Shown piece by piece: positions 34,399 through 43,674 of a DNA stretch of 64,000 bases. Every line of letters starts with the position of its first letter. Positions within the stretch are counted from its first letter, which is position 1. The DNA comes from Tahibacter harae. GTDB taxonomy: Bacteria; Pseudomonadota; Gammaproteobacteria; Xanthomonadales; Rhodanobacteraceae. A program made the position numbers and the translations under genes. The stretch covers positions 62,001 through 126,000 of the forward strand of contig NZ_JANFQO010000003.1 of assembly GCF_024437735.1 (NCBI RefSeq), written 5' to 3'. The notes below the pieces were generated by a model that saw only the letters and a list, made by a program, of their open reading frames with translations, ran no database searches and was not told the origin of the DNA.

Positions 34399-35502
34399 AT
34401 GTCCGTCCCGCCACAGGCCCAGGCACAGTCCCGGCCGCCGTTCTGGCTGCCGCTGCTGGCCGGCCTGCCCATCGGCGTATGCATGATCGTGATGGCGCTG
34501 CCGGTGCTGGGCAACGGCCACGCCGCGGCCTATCGCCTGCTTTATCTGCTGGCCTTCCTTGGCTGGACTTTGCCGCTGACCGCGCTGCAGCGCGCGCTGT
34601 GGCCGCGCCTGGCCTGGTGGCTGGCCGCGCCGCTGCTGCTCGCGGCCACCTATGCCATGGCGCTGGCGACCAACGGCCTGAGCCTGCTGCTGGGCGTGCT
34701 GGCCGGCTGGGAGACGGCGGCCACGTTCGGCCCCGCGGCCCTGCTGCGCGGCCGCGGCGCCGACGGCGTCTGGCTGGCCCTGGTCGCGTTCTGCGCCGTG
34801 CACGCGGTGGTGAGCTACTACGCCGCGCTCAAGGACGAACAGGCCCGCCGCGTCGATGCCCTGGCCCGGCTGCGCGATGCCGAACTGCGCGCGCTGCGCT
34901 ATCAGCTGCAGCCGCATTTCCTGTTCAATACCTTGAACGCGATCTCCGCCCTGGTCGCGACCGGACGCGAGCGCGAGGCCCGCCAGATGATCGCCCGCCT
35001 CGGCGATTTCCTGCGCGCGACGCTGGAATCCGCCGGCACGCACGAAGTTGCCCTGGCCGACGAGCTGGCCCTGACCGACAGCTACCTCGCCATCGAACAG
35101 GCGCGCCTGGGCGAACGGCTGTGCATCGAGCGCGCGGTGGAGGAGGACACGCTGCACGCCCTGGTGCCGCATCTGCTATTGCAGCCGCTGGTGGAGAACG
35201 CAATCCGCCACGGCCTGGCGCCGCGGCTGCAGCCCGGCCGCCTGCAACTCGCCGTGCGGCGCGAAGGCGCGCGCCTGCAGCTGCGCCTGAGCAACGACAT
35301 GGAAGAATCCGCCGCGCAGGAGCTGCGCGAAAACGGCAAGCCCGGCATCGGCCTGCGCAACGTGGTCGAACGCCTGCAGCAACTCTACGGCGGTGCCGCC
35401 AGCCTGCAGGCAGCGCTGGTCGCCGCCGATCGCTTTGAAGTGCGCCTGGAACTGCCCTGGCGCGAAGCCGCGCCGGGCCGGCCGGCGCGGGAGGCGCGCT
35501 GA
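34399..35502 (+). CDS. LytS/YehU-type membrane sensor histidine kinase
   Basis: 367 residues. About four to five membrane helices (residues 15-142) are followed by a His_kinase domain with phosphoacceptor His173 in YQLQPHFLFNTLNAISAL, and a HATPase with VPHLLLQPLVENAIRHGLAP and GIGLRNVVERLQQLYG. No separate sensor domain is present, so the signal is probably read at the membrane. AGGAG at 34383-34387 supports the start. The stop overlaps the regulator's ATG by 1 nt (TGATG), so the two are coupled. Confidence 0.93.
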   Translation: MSVPPQAQAQSRPPFWLPLLAGLPIGVCMIVMALPVLGNGHAAAYRLLYLLAFLGWTLPLTALQRALWPRLAWWLAAPLLLAATYAMALATNGLSLLLGVLAGWETAATFGPAALLRGRGADGVWLALVAFCAVHAVVSYYAALKDEQARRVDALARLRDAELRALRYQLQPHFLFNTLNAISALVATGREREARQMIARLGDFLRATLESAGTHEVALADELALTDSYLAIEQARLGERLCIERAVEEDTLHALVPHLLLQPLVENAIRHGLAPRLQPGRLQLAVRREGARLQLRLSNDMEESAAQELRENGKPGIGLRNVVERLQQLYGGAASLQAALVAADRFEVRLELPWREAAPGRPAREAR

Positions 35503-36260
35503 TGCGCGCCGTCGTCATCGACGACGAACCGCTGGCCCGCGCCGGCGTCGCGGCGCGCCTGCGCGAACAGGCCGATGTGCAGCTGGTCGGCGAATTCGGC
35601 GACGGCGTCAGCGGCCTGGCCGGCCTGCGCGGACTGGCGCCGGACCTGGCCCTGGTTGACGTGCAGATGCCCCAGCTCAGCGGTATCGACATGCTGGCCG
35701 CGCTGGAGCCGGCGCAGCGTCCGCTGGTGATCCTGCTCACCGCCTACGACAGCTTCGCCGTGCGCGCCTTCGAGCTGGGCGCAATCGACTACCTGCTCAA
35801 GCCGCTGGACGAGGAACGCTTCGCCGAAGCCCTGCAGCGCGCGCGCCGGCTGCTGCCGCTGCGCCGTGCACCGGCTGTCGCTCCCGCCGCGCCGGCCGAC
35901 GCCTACGTGCAGCGCCTGAGCGTGCGCCTGGGGCGGCGCAATCTCATCGTGCCGGTGCAGCAGCTGAGCTGGATCGAAGCCGACGGCGACTACGCCGTGC
36001 TGCATGCCGGCACGCAGAGCTGGCTGCTGCGCGAAGCGCTGCACAAGCTGGCGCAGCGGCTGGATCCGGCGAAATTCGTCCGCATACACCGCTCGGCCAT
36101 CGTGCGCATCGAGGCGGTGGCCTCGCTGCAGCCGCTGTCCAACCGCGACGCCCAGCTGCATCTGCGCGACGGCAGCACCGTGCGGGCGAGCCGGACCTAT
36201 ATCGAAGACCTGCTGGGCGCGCTGGGCGGCGGCCACGCCGCGGCCGGCGCAAAGCCGTAG
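35502..36260 (+). CDS. LytTR-family response regulator
   Basis: 252 residues. The receiver (1-115) has VIDDEPLAR, phosphoacceptor Asp53 in LVDVQMP, LLTAYDSFAVRAFE and YLLKPLDEERF. The LytTR DNA-binding domain (about 135-240) shows VPVQQLSWIEADGDYAVLH, FVRIHRSAIV and RASRTYIEDL. LytTR proteins bind direct repeats in DNA and often control exopolysaccharide or envelope genes. It is translationally coupled to the LytS-type kinase. No target can be read here. Confidence 0.94.
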   Translation: MRAVVIDDEPLARAGVAARLREQADVQLVGEFGDGVSGLAGLRGLAPDLALVDVQMPQLSGIDMLAALEPAQRPLVILLTAYDSFAVRAFELGAIDYLLKPLDEERFAEALQRARRLLPLRRAPAVAPAAPADAYVQRLSVRLGRRNLIVPVQQLSWIEADGDYAVLHAGTQSWLLREALHKLAQRLDPAKFVRIHRSAIVRIEAVASLQPLSNRDAQLHLRDGSTVRASRTYIEDLLGALGGGHAAAGAKP

Positions 36261-36336
36261 CCGCTCCGCCTGGCCGCGCGGCACGGCGGCCGGCGCGGTC
36301 TTCGGTCCGCCGGCCGGCGCAGGGCGCGCCCACCGT

Positions 36337-36810
36337 TCAATGCGTCAGGCGGTGTATGCGGCGCAGATGGCGCGGGTGCACCAGTTGCTCGAACAAGGCG
36401 AACGGAATGCGGATCAGCTCCGTATGCGAGCCGGCGTTGAAGACGATTTCCTCGTCATCGGAAAGGCTGTCGTCGACATAGACATCCAGCCCGTACAGAT
36501 TGCCGAACGGCGGCATGGCGCCGGCCTCGCAATCGGGAAACAGCGGCGTGAATTCGTTTTCCAGCGCCAGCTCCACGACGGCCGCGCCGGTGGCCTGGCG
36601 CAGCGCACCCAGGTCCAGCCGCTGCGCGGCGCTGAGCACGGCCATGGCCATGCGGCCATCGATCTTGACCATGACGGTCTTGGCCATCGCCTGTTCGGGG
36701 ATCTGTGCGCTGAGCGCGGTGTCGTGCGCGGTGGCGGTGCGCGCATGGTGGATGGTTTCAAAGCCTATGCACTGGTCGTACAGGAACTGCTGCAGGCGGG
36801 GTTCGGACAT
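36337..36810 (-). CDS. YbaK/EbsC-type aminoacyl-tRNA deacylase
   Basis: 157 residues. The family pattern is present: HHARTATAHDTALSAQIPEQAMAKTVMVKIDGRMAMAVLSA, then a FGNLYGLDVYVDDSLSDDEEIVFNAGSHTELIRI tail with the G-S-H-T-x-x-I motif. These editing domains hydrolyse mischarged tRNAs such as Ser-tRNA(Ala) or Cys-tRNA(Pro). The frame extends upstream of 36810, but only as arginine-rich, antisense-like sequence. It converges with the LytTR gene and is not obviously in an operon. Confidence 0.9.
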   Translation of the reverse strand: MSEPRLQQFLYDQCIGFETIHHARTATAHDTALSAQIPEQAMAKTVMVKIDGRMAMAVLSAAQRLDLGALRQATGAAVVELALENEFTPLFPDCEAGAMPPFGNLYGLDVYVDDSLSDDEEIVFNAGSHTELIRIPFALFEQLVHPRHLRRIHRLTH

Positions 36811-37033
36811 GGCCTGGCCTCCGTAGCCGGGGCGCCTCCGCGCGGACCGGCCTGTGCGAGCGGACGCCGGACTCCGCCGGCGCTGGGCACCGCAGCGGCG
36901 AGTCGCTGCGGCGACACGGGCCGGCGTCCGCCGATTGCGCAGCAGCGCGCGCAGTGACGGGCCGGCCTGCATGGCAGGTTACTCCTGCCACACAGGCACT
37001 GGCCAGCCGATACGGTTCAGTACAAGAAATTTT

Positions 37034-37351
37034 TCAGGTGGCGAGCTTGAGCCCGATCAGCCCCAGCACGATCACGCCGATCGAGGCCAGCCGCAGCAGG
37101 CTCACGCTCTCGCCCAGGAACAGCATGCCGACGATCGCGGTGCCGACCGCGCCTATGCCGGTCCAGACCGCATAAGCCGTGCCCAGCGGCAGCCCGCGCA
37201 GCGCCAGCGAAAGCAGGCCGAAGCTGACGGCCATCGCGGCGAGCGTGAGCAGGGACGGCCCCAGGCGCGACCAGCCATCGCTAAAGCGCAGGCCCACGGC
37301 CCAGCCGATCTCGAACAGACCGGCAAGAATCAGCAGCATCCAGTGATACAT
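37034..37351 (-). CDS. gdx: Guanidinium exporter Gdx (SugE-type SMR protein)
   Basis: 105 residues with four membrane helices. The N-terminal [20 protein letters not shown] carries the essential Glu (residue 14) and the Trp of SMR proteins. [17 protein letters not shown] and [13 protein letters not shown] match the SugE/Gdx subgroup rather than EmrE. Gdx proteins exchange guanidinium for protons as dual-topology dimers. Upstream are the two ACGA-loop hairpins of a guanidine-II riboswitch, which strongly supports this assignment. GGGG 9-12 nt before the ATG is the likely ribosome site. Confidence 0.95.
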   Translation of the reverse strand: MYHWMLLILAGLFEIGWAVGLRFSDGWSRLGPSLLTLAAMAVSFGLLSLALRGLPLGTAYAVWTGIGAVGTAIVGMLFLGESVSLLRLASIGVIVLGLIGLKLAT

Positions 37352-37360
37352 GGCAAACCC

Positions 37361-37414
37361 CGTCGTGTAAGCGGGGTCGTCCCCAGAATCGGCCAAGGCC
37401 GCGGGTCGTCCCGC
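37361..37414 (-). ncRNA. Guanidine-II (mini-ykkC) riboswitch before gdx
   Basis: On the minus strand the leader holds two hairpins with ACGA loops: GCGGG-ACGA-CCCGC (37414-37401) and GGGG-ACGA-CCCC (37384-37373), 16 nt apart. Two short hairpins with ACGR loops before an SMR gene define the guanidine-II class, in which each loop binds one guanidinium. The CCCCG of the second hairpin can also pair with CGGGG (37365-37361), the ribosome site. Guanidine would stabilise the loop hairpin and free the site, turning translation on. The pairing logic is inference; the hairpins are seen directly. Confidence 0.93.
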
Positions 37415-37593
37415 AGCGGGGCGCATTGTGCCCGAGGCGGCTGAATCTCGTGTAACCCGCGGACAGGCGCGGCGTGCCGGCGCGTCCGCGGATCAGGACG
37501 CCTCAGACCCGGCAGCTTCGAGCCGGGACCTGCCGGTTCATTCGCACAAGAACCGCGCCGTCTTTCGACCACGCGGCCTTGCACAAAACCCGC

Positions 37594-38109
37594 TCAGCGC
37601 GGATTCGGCACGCCGAGGAAATCGCGCTTGCCCAGCTCCACGCCGTTGTGGCGCAGGATCATGTAGACCGCGCTCAGATGGAAGTAGAAATTCGGCAGGG
37701 CGAAGCCGAGCAGATAGTCCTGGCCCTGGAAGTGCAGCTCTTCGCTGCGGGTAGGTATGCGGATCTCGCGCGTTTCCGCGCCGGCGAACGCGGCCGCGTC
37801 CAGGCTGTTGACGAAATCCAGCGTGCGGCGGATGCGCTGGCGCAGTTCGTCCAGCGTGGTCTCCACATCCTCGAACGACGGCGGCGCCACGCCGCAGAGG
37901 CGCGCGGCCATGCCCTTGGCGAAATCCGAAGCCAGCTGCACCTGGCGCGTAAGCGCGAACATGTCCGGCGCCAGGCGCGCATTCAGCAGCACGGACACAT
38001 CGAAATTGCGCGCCGCGGCGGAAGCCGCGGCCTTTTCCAGCAGCGTGTCCAGCACGCCGAGATTGCGGTTGACGGTGACCTTGACGGTATCGAACACGGT
38101 GAGGCTCAT
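37594..38109 (-). CDS. DUF1993 family protein
   Basis: 171 residues. MSLTVFDTVKVTVNRNLGVLDTLLEKA, LLNARLAPDMFALTRQVQLASDFAKGMAARLCG and LGFALPNFYFHLSAVYMILRHNGVELGKRDFLG are the conserved blocks of DUF1993, a DinB-like four-helix protein with possible metal ligands (His in YFHLSAVY). The role is unknown; relatives are predicted small-molecule or thiol-dependent enzymes. Monocistronic; the frame upstream of 38109 adds only ten residues. Confidence 0.88.
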   Translation of the reverse strand: MSLTVFDTVKVTVNRNLGVLDTLLEKAAASAAARNFDVSVLLNARLAPDMFALTRQVQLASDFAKGMAARLCGVAPPSFEDVETTLDELRQRIRRTLDFVNSLDAAAFAGAETREIRIPTRSEELHFQGQDYLLGFALPNFYFHLSAVYMILRHNGVELGKRDFLGVPNPR

Positions 38110-38227
38110 GGGCGGCTCCGGCGTGAAAGCCGCAACCATCCCACCGTTGACAGCCGCCTGGCCAGCGCCAATTCCGCCAGCGCCCGGCGGACGGACCGGC
38201 CCATGGCAGGGCCGGCCCGGGCAGGGA

Positions 38228-39979
38228 TCAGTACGGCAGCTTCTTCATCGGAATGGTGCGGTTCACGCCCTCGACGTTGTAGGTGAAGGTCGCATCCGTG
38301 GCCGAGGTGAAGGTCAGGCTGAAGGTGCCGATGTCACGCCGCACCAGCTGGCGCGGATCGTAGTTCGGTCCCCAGGCCGGGCCGGTCCAGCGCAGCACCT
38401 TGCCCTGCGCCGCATCCGCGCCCACCCACTGCGGATCCAGCTGGTTCCACTGCGCGCGGCCCTGGCCGTCGTAGACGAACCACAGCGCGAACAGCACGTT
38501 GCCGTAGGAGAACAGGCTGAGGCCGCGGCCGCCCTCGCCCGGGCTGTCCCACTGGCCGCTGTAGTCGCGCGTGGGGCCGGCGGCCTGGGTGGTCAGGTAT
38601 TGCTGGATGGACGGGAAGATCTGGTCCAGGCGCGAGTAGAAATCCACATTGCCCGCCGCCTCGCTCTGCCCGGTATTGCCGCAGGAGGCGCCGCCGCCGA
38701 ACAGGCCGCCGCGCAGCTGGTAGCCGGAGCCATTCAGCGTGAACAGGCCCGAGCCACTGCTGCCCTGCTCGGTCGTGCCCTCCGACCAGGACGACTTCCA
38801 GGTGCTGTCCACGTTCTGGCCGCCGAAATTGACGTTCGCGCGCGTGCCGCTGTGATTGCCGCGGCTGACCTTCTTGATGTCGCCGGAGGGATGATGCACG
38901 CCGATCACCGCCGTATTCGGCGTCAGCGCATTCGCATTCCAGCCCGCCAGCACCGCGCCGCCCGGCGGCGTGTTGTTCAGGCGCAGCAGCGCGCCGTCGG
39001 TGCTGCCCTGCGAATACAGCAGCTGCGCACCGCCGCCGACCTGGGTGTTCGGGCCGTTGGCGTCCACGCCGCAGCTGGGCGTCTCGTTGTTCCAGAACGT
39101 AATCAGCGACGAAGCTTCGCTCTGGTTGCCGATGCAGTGGTGCGCGGTGAAGAAATACGGGATCTGGGTGGCGGCGTCCTGGTCGTTGAGCAGGGTGCCG
39201 GTACAGGTATACGCGGCCCCGTCGGACTGGAAGATCATCCGCGCGACCGAGTTCTTGATGCTGACGAAGGGCTCGCCCAGCGTGCCGACGCGGCAGACCA
39301 CGTCGACGTTGCAGCTGTCGGAATCGCCCAGCGCCTTGCTGCGGCCGGCGCCGGTCTGCGGCGCGACGACGAGGTGACTGAGCGCGCCCACGGCCAGCAC
39401 CACCTTGGCCGGGTCGACCTCGGCCGGAATGAACAGCTCCAGGCGCTGGCGCTCGCCGTCGGTGGCCGCGGTCCAGAACACGCCCTGGGCATCGGCCTGG
39501 GCGCGCGCGGCCTTGCCGTCCACTGCATAAATGTGATCGCCGAACACCGCACCCGCCACGCGCAGCTGCACGCCGTCCGGCCAGCTGCCCACGCGCAGCG
39601 CCGTGCGCAGGCCGGCCGCACCCGGCGAAACCACGTCCAGCCGCAGCACATTGCCACCGGCCACCGCCGTCAGCTCGGCGCCCGGCACATCGGCCACCGC
39701 CTCGCTGGCGATGCTGCGCGTAATGCCGATCTGCAGCCGGCGCTGCTGCGACTCGCGATTGCGCCGCTGCATCGCCTCCACCCGCTCCTGCGCCAGCGCC
39801 GGCAGCCCCAGCTGCGGCACCGCCGCCCCCGCCGTCGTGGCCGCCTTCCACTGCTCACGCACCGCCGCGGCGGCCTTGTCCACACGCAATGCCTCGCTGG
39901 AAGCCTCCAGCGGCGCCGCCGCCTGCAACAGCGGGGAAACCAGCAGCGCGGCCGCAAGGCCGGCAAGTCGCATCTTCAT
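38228..39979 (-). CDS. Exported trypsin-like (lysyl-endopeptidase-like) serine protease
   Basis: 583 residues. A signal peptide (1-22) and a long propeptide-like region (about 23-220) are followed by a protease domain: CxxDVVCR, the catalytic His281 in YFFTAHHCIG, Asp328 in STDGALLRL and Ser408 in EQGSSGSGLF. The spacing and GSSGSG motif match lysyl endopeptidase and related secreted proteases of Lysobacter-type bacteria. After the protease comes a C-terminal domain (about 460-583) with GQWDSPGEGGRGLSLF and LFALWFVYDGQGRAQW, an extracellular beta domain often attached to secreted enzymes in this order. Cysteines probably form disulfides. The cleavage specificity cannot be fixed without modelling. 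Confidence 0.9.
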   Translation of the reverse strand: MKMRLAGLAAALLVSPLLQAAAPLEASSEALRVDKAAAAVREQWKAATTAGAAVPQLGLPALAQERVEAMQRRNRESQQRRLQIGITRSIASEAVADVPGAELTAVAGGNVLRLDVVSPGAAGLRTALRVGSWPDGVQLRVAGAVFGDHIYAVDGKAARAQADAQGVFWTAATDGERQRLELFIPAEVDPAKVVLAVGALSHLVVAPQTGAGRSKALGDSDSCNVDVVCRVGTLGEPFVSIKNSVARMIFQSDGAAYTCTGTLLNDQDAATQIPYFFTAHHCIGNQSEASSLITFWNNETPSCGVDANGPNTQVGGGAQLLYSQGSTDGALLRLNNTPPGGAVLAGWNANALTPNTAVIGVHHPSGDIKKVSRGNHSGTRANVNFGGQNVDSTWKSSWSEGTTEQGSSGSGLFTLNGSGYQLRGGLFGGGASCGNTGQSEAAGNVDFYSRLDQIFPSIQQYLTTQAAGPTRDYSGQWDSPGEGGRGLSLFSYGNVLFALWFVYDGQGRAQWNQLDPQWVGADAAQGKVLRWTGPAWGPNYDPRQLVRRDIGTFSLTFTSATDATFTYNVEGVNRTIPMKKLPY

Positions 39980-40638
39980 GATTCAACTCCAAATTGGCAC
40001 CGGGACCGCGAGTAGCCCCGCGGCGGAACTATACCCTTACCTTGCGGGAACGAGCGGGTGGGATGATTCCGCACAGATCCGGCAAGAGTGAACCTGGATT
40101 ACGCAATCCGGTGGGGGTTTGCCTCAGGCGAGCACAATGGCAGCAACCATCAGAAGTCGGGCGGAAGTGCACGCAACTGCAAACAGCATCGTGAGCAACA
40201 AGACAAGTGACAGTCAAAGTTCAGATACATCGGAGTGCCTGGAGCATTGCACCTGTTCCGTAAAGACCAGGACCAGATGAACTTCCCACCCCATTCACTC
40301 CTTAGTATCGCTGTCGTGAGACAGAGCATTTCCTTAAGGACGAAATTAGTATACCTATTGCTAAAGGATCAACCCGCCGAACTCGTAGCATCGTGAAGTA
40401 CTGGCATGTGGCCGAAGCAGTCGAGGAATTGGCTCTGGAGTGGGCAGTAATCGAATAGCCCCCTTCGAACCCAATCTCAGCCTGAGAGGTTAGATTCTCG
40501 AATGGCAGTACTGCTTTATTTTGGGTTGTCCCAATGCTTCTGAAGGGAAATAGGCGCACGGGAGCCTGAGGCACATTTGCACGGTTGGATACCTTTTTCT
40601 CTCGTGGTACCGTGGCCGTGCTTACTCAGGGGGCTGAC
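39980..40638. other. Low-GC boundary region of the accessory island, no gene confirmed
   Basis: 659 nt with clearly lower GC than the flanking genes from about 40130 on. A 90-codon minus-strand frame (40302-40574) shows no family match or good ribosome site. The sequence TCGAATGGC (40498-40506) recurs at the tRNA-Arg 3' end (52222-52230) and may mark the left end of the island. Promoters for the hxs operon must lie at the right end of this stretch. Confidence 0.5.
40498..40506. repeat. Possible attL half: TCGAATGGC direct repeat
   Basis: Nine exact bases, within ATTYTCGAATGGCRG, matching 52222-52230, which spans the CCA end of tRNA-Arg. The pair brackets the hxs, NTPase, ABC-3C and integrase-remnant genes. 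Short, so weak evidence by itself. Confidence 0.3.
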
Positions 40639-40941
40639 GTGAGCAACACACCGTTTTTTCTCACAATTCAGCATTGTGAAGCCGCCCATTCGGTCGTTCA
40701 GCGGACGGCTCACCGGTTCGCCGGCCGGTGTTCGCTGTCGGTTGAGACGGCGGACGACCGGTCCGTGGTTCGATTGGTAGGCGTTATTGATGACCCCGAG
40801 CGACTGGAGCGCGAATTCCGCGCCGCCCTGCTAGACGACGTGCTGCGCGCCCGCATCGAGGCGGAGACCGCACCGCTCCGCCAACTGATCGTCGAGGCCG
40901 CCCTGCGCTCGGCGCTGCGCGAGCCGGGCGCCGGCGCGTGA
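40639..40941 (+). CDS. hxsD: His-Xaa-Ser system protein HxsD
   Basis: 100 residues. GTG start with AGGGGG at 40628-40633. The sequence (TIQHCEAAHSVVQRTAHRFAGRCSLSVE, then VVRLVG and a C-terminal helical ALRSALRE) has the size and position of HxsD, the small first protein of the hxsDBCA operon; it has no catalytic motif and may act as a recognition or scaffold protein for the two radical SAM enzymes. Assignment rests mainly on gene order and length. The stop overlaps the GTG of hxsB (GTGA). Confidence 0.7.
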   Translation: MSNTPFFLTIQHCEAAHSVVQRTAHRFAGRCSLSVETADDRSVVRLVGVIDDPERLEREFRAALLDDVLRARIEAETAPLRQLIVEAALRSALREPGAGA

Positions 40942-42455
40942 AGTTCCGCCCACCGGAAGCCTTTAAGCCGCCCGCCGCCGCCGGCTACCGCCTCCTGCCG
41001 TTCCGCTTTGGCCGCCTGTCCTCCCGCCCGGACGAGGTGCTGGTCACCGGAGACAGCGGTCGGTTTGCCTTTCTCAGCGAGGCGGACTTCCTGGCGTTCG
41101 CCCGCCACCAGCTCGCCCCCCATTCGCACCTCGCACTCGACCTCGAAGGTCTGGACCTGCTCCACCGCGGCGACGGCCCCATCCCGCTCGACCGGCACGC
41201 GGTCGCTTGGCGCACGCGCAAGGCCTTTGTGTTCGAAGGCCCCTCGCTCCACCTCTTCGTCGTTTCGCTGCGTTGCCACCACAGCTGTCAATACTGCCAA
41301 GTCAGCCGGCAGCCCGAGGGCGGCGCCGGCTTCGACATGGACGAGGCCACGGCCCGCGCGGCAGTCGATCGGCTCTTTGAATCGCCGGCCCGGCAGTTGA
41401 CCGTGGAATTCCAGGGCGGCGAACCGCTGCTCGCCTTCGATCGCATCCGCGGGATCGTGGAGGACGTGGGCGAACGGAATCGGACGGCGCGGCGGACCAT
41501 CACCTTCGTGCTCGCGTCGACGCTCCACGGCGTTACGGCCGAACAACTGGCGTTCTTCCGCGAGTACCGCTTCGAGCTGTCCACATCGCTCGACGGCCCC
41601 GAGACGCTCCACAATCTCAACCGATCGCTCCCGACGCGGGACAGCTACGCCCGAACGATGGCCGGCGTGGCCGCGGCGAGGGAAGCCTTGGGCGCCGAGC
41701 ACGTCAACGCGCTGACCACGCTGACGCGCGCCAGCCTGACCCAGCCCGAGGCCATCGTCGACCATTACGTCGAGCAGAGTTTCACGTCGATCTTCCTGCG
41801 TCCCCTGAGCCCCTACGGCTTCGCCAAGCGCGGCCTGGCGCGTCAGGGCTATTCGACCGAGGAGTTCCTGACGTTCTACCGTCGGGCGCTGGCGCACCTG
41901 ATCCGGCGCAACCTCGAAGGGCACGCGATCTCGGAGGCCTATGCGACCGTGCTGCTGACGAGCATCCTGACGCCCTTCTCGCACGGCTACATGGACCTGC
42001 GCTCGCCCGCCGGCGCCGGTCTGGGCGTACTGGTTTACGACCACACCGGCAAGGTCTACCCCAGCGACGAGGCCCGTATGCTCGCCGCGGAGGGCGACGA
42101 ACGCTTCTGCCTGGGATCGGTCCACGAGCCCTACCGCGACCTGATGCTGTCCGAACCGATGCAAGCGATCCTGGCCGCCGGCCTCACGGAAGCGCTGCCC
42201 GGCTGCAGCGACTGCGCGTTCCAGCCCTACTGCGGCGCCGACCCGGTCGACGCGTACGCGCGCCAGGGTGACGTCCACGGCTACCGGCCGACCTCGGCGT
42301 TCTGCGCGCGCCAGACCGGGATGTTCGAACTGCTGTTCGGCTACCTGCGCGAGGGCGATCCCGACGTCTTGCGCGTGTTCCAAAGCTGGGTGCAGCGCCG
42401 CAACCCGAGCGAGATGAGGCCGGAGCGACCGGAGGTGTTCCATGCAGCCGCATGA
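40938..42455 (+). CDS. hxsB: Radical SAM/SPASM protein HxsB
   Basis: 505 residues, GTG start overlapping the hxsD stop. Residues 113-120 carry the [4Fe-4S] ligands CHHSCQYC (Cys113, 117, 120), followed by EFQGGEPLLAF for SAM binding. The C-terminal 110 residues contain a SPASM-like cysteine cluster: CLGS, then CSDCAFQPYCGADP and a last Cys in SAFCARQ, expected to hold auxiliary clusters. Such enzymes modify peptides. In the Hxs system HxsB and HxsC are proposed to act on the His-Xaa-Ser repeats of HxsA. The stop overlaps hxsC by 14 nt. Confidence 0.88.
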   Translation: MKFRPPEAFKPPAAAGYRLLPFRFGRLSSRPDEVLVTGDSGRFAFLSEADFLAFARHQLAPHSHLALDLEGLDLLHRGDGPIPLDRHAVAWRTRKAFVFEGPSLHLFVVSLRCHHSCQYCQVSRQPEGGAGFDMDEATARAAVDRLFESPARQLTVEFQGGEPLLAFDRIRGIVEDVGERNRTARRTITFVLASTLHGVTAEQLAFFREYRFELSTSLDGPETLHNLNRSLPTRDSYARTMAGVAAAREALGAEHVNALTTLTRASLTQPEAIVDHYVEQSFTSIFLRPLSPYGFAKRGLARQGYSTEEFLTFYRRALAHLIRRNLEGHAISEAYATVLLTSILTPFSHGYMDLRSPAGAGLGVLVYDHTGKVYPSDEARMLAAEGDERFCLGSVHEPYRDLMLSEPMQAILAAGLTEALPGCSDCAFQPYCGADPVDAYARQGDVHGYRPTSAFCARQTGMFELLFGYLREGDPDVLRVFQSWVQRRNPSEMRPERPEVFHAAA

Positions 42456-43674
42456 CGCCCCGGCCAGCTTCGAGGGTGCGCCGACGCACCGCCTGCTCAA
42501 GGTCGTGGACGGCCTGAGCTTCGCGCTCAGCGACGCCCCGCCGGAGCGGTGCGCCTGGTTGGCGTCGAAACCGGATTCGGCCGTCCCCGACCTGCCTTGG
42601 GGTGCCGTGCTGAGCGGACCTGGAGGCCCCGCTGACGCCGTCGTCAGCGCCCGCGAGGCTGACGTCGACGTCCCCGGTACCCGCCGGAGGAACACCGGTT
42701 CCTCGCTCCGCGTTCGGCTGGCGCATGCCGCTGCAGCGGCACCCGGCGACGTCATCGAGTTGCTGCCCCAGCGGGGCCGGATCCGAACCCGGTACCGCCG
42801 CGGCGCCAACGCCAACACCCTGTTCGCCACGGAGCGGTGCAACAGCTATTGCCTGATGTGCTCCCAGCCGCCGCGCCAAGTGGACGACGACTGGCGGGTG
42901 CAGGACATGTTGAAGGTGGTCGCCCTGCTGGACCGCCACACGCCGGAGCTGGGCATCAGCGGCGGCGAGCCGACCCTGCTGGGCGACGGCCTGGTCGAGG
43001 TGCTGCGGGCGTGCCGCGACCGATTACCCGACACGCCGATCCACGTCCTGTCCAACGGGCGCCTGTTCGGCACGACCGGGCTGGCCGCGGCGGTCGGCGC
43101 CGTGAAGCACCCGCACCTGACCTGGGGCGTTCCGCTGTACGCCGACGTGGCGTCGGTCCACGACTACGTGGTCCAAAGCGCTGGGGCGTTCGAGGAAACC
43201 ATGCGAGGATTGCTGCTGATGGCCAGCCACGGCCTGTCGATCGAAATCCGCGTGGTGCTGACGGCACCGACGGTCGCGCGCCTGCCGGCTTTGGCCGAAT
43301 TCCTGTACCGCCACGTGCCGTCCGCGGTCCACGTCGCCTTCATGGGACTCGAACCCATCGGCTTCGCCCTGGCGAACCGCGACCCGCTATGGATCGACCC
43401 GGACGACATGAAGGGTCCGCTCACGCAGGCCGTGCACCACCTGGCCAACCGCGGCATGACCGTCTCGCTCTACAACCTGCCGCTGTGCGTGCTCCCGTCC
43501 GAACTTCGCCCGTTCGCGCGCCGAAGCATTTCCGATTGGAAGCAGCGGTACCTGGACGCCTGCGCGGGCTGCGCCGCCCGGAGCGCGTGCGCCGGATTTT
43601 TCGAATGGGTCAAACCGGGCTGGCTGCCGCGGGGCATCCGGCCCTTGAACGAAACCGAGGTCGTCGAAGCATGA
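42442..43674 (+). CDS. hxsC: Radical SAM protein HxsC
   Basis: 410 residues. GGAGG lies just upstream of the ATG, inside the end of hxsB. Residues about 1-115 form an N-terminal domain; the radical SAM core begins TERCNSYCLMCSQPP (Cys133, 137, 140) with LGISGGEPTLLG next. The last part has CAGCAARSACAGFF cysteines for a further cluster. This is the second radical SAM enzyme of the hxs operon. Its stop overlaps the hxsA ATG by 4 nt, so all four genes are translationally chained. Confidence 0.88.
   Translation: MQPHDAPASFEGAPTHRLLKVVDGLSFALSDAPPERCAWLASKPDSAVPDLPWGAVLSGPGGPADAVVSAREADVDVPGTRRRNTGSSLRVRLAHAAAAAPGDVIELLPQRGRIRTRYRRGANANTLFATERCNSYCLMCSQPPRQVDDDWRVQDMLKVVALLDRHTPELGISGGEPTLLGDGLVEVLRACRDRLPDTPIHVLSNGRLFGTTGLAAAVGAVKHPHLTWGVPLYADVASVHDYVVQSAGAFEETMRGLLLMASHGLSIEIRVVLTAPTVARLPALAEFLYRHVPSAVHVAFMGLEPIGFALANRDPLWIDPDDMKGPLTQAVHHLANRGMTVSLYNLPLCVLPSELRPFARRSISDWKQRYLDACAGCAARSACAGFFEWVKPGWLPRGIRPLNETEVVEA

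Noticed and set aside
40455-40480. TTCGAA-containing stretch resembling a tRNA T arm
   Set aside because: No acceptor, D or anticodon arms can be built around it, and it does not copy the tRNA-Arg sequence.
40302-40574. 90-codon minus-strand frame at the left edge of the island
   Set aside because: No ribosome site or recognisable family; kept only as part of the boundary region.
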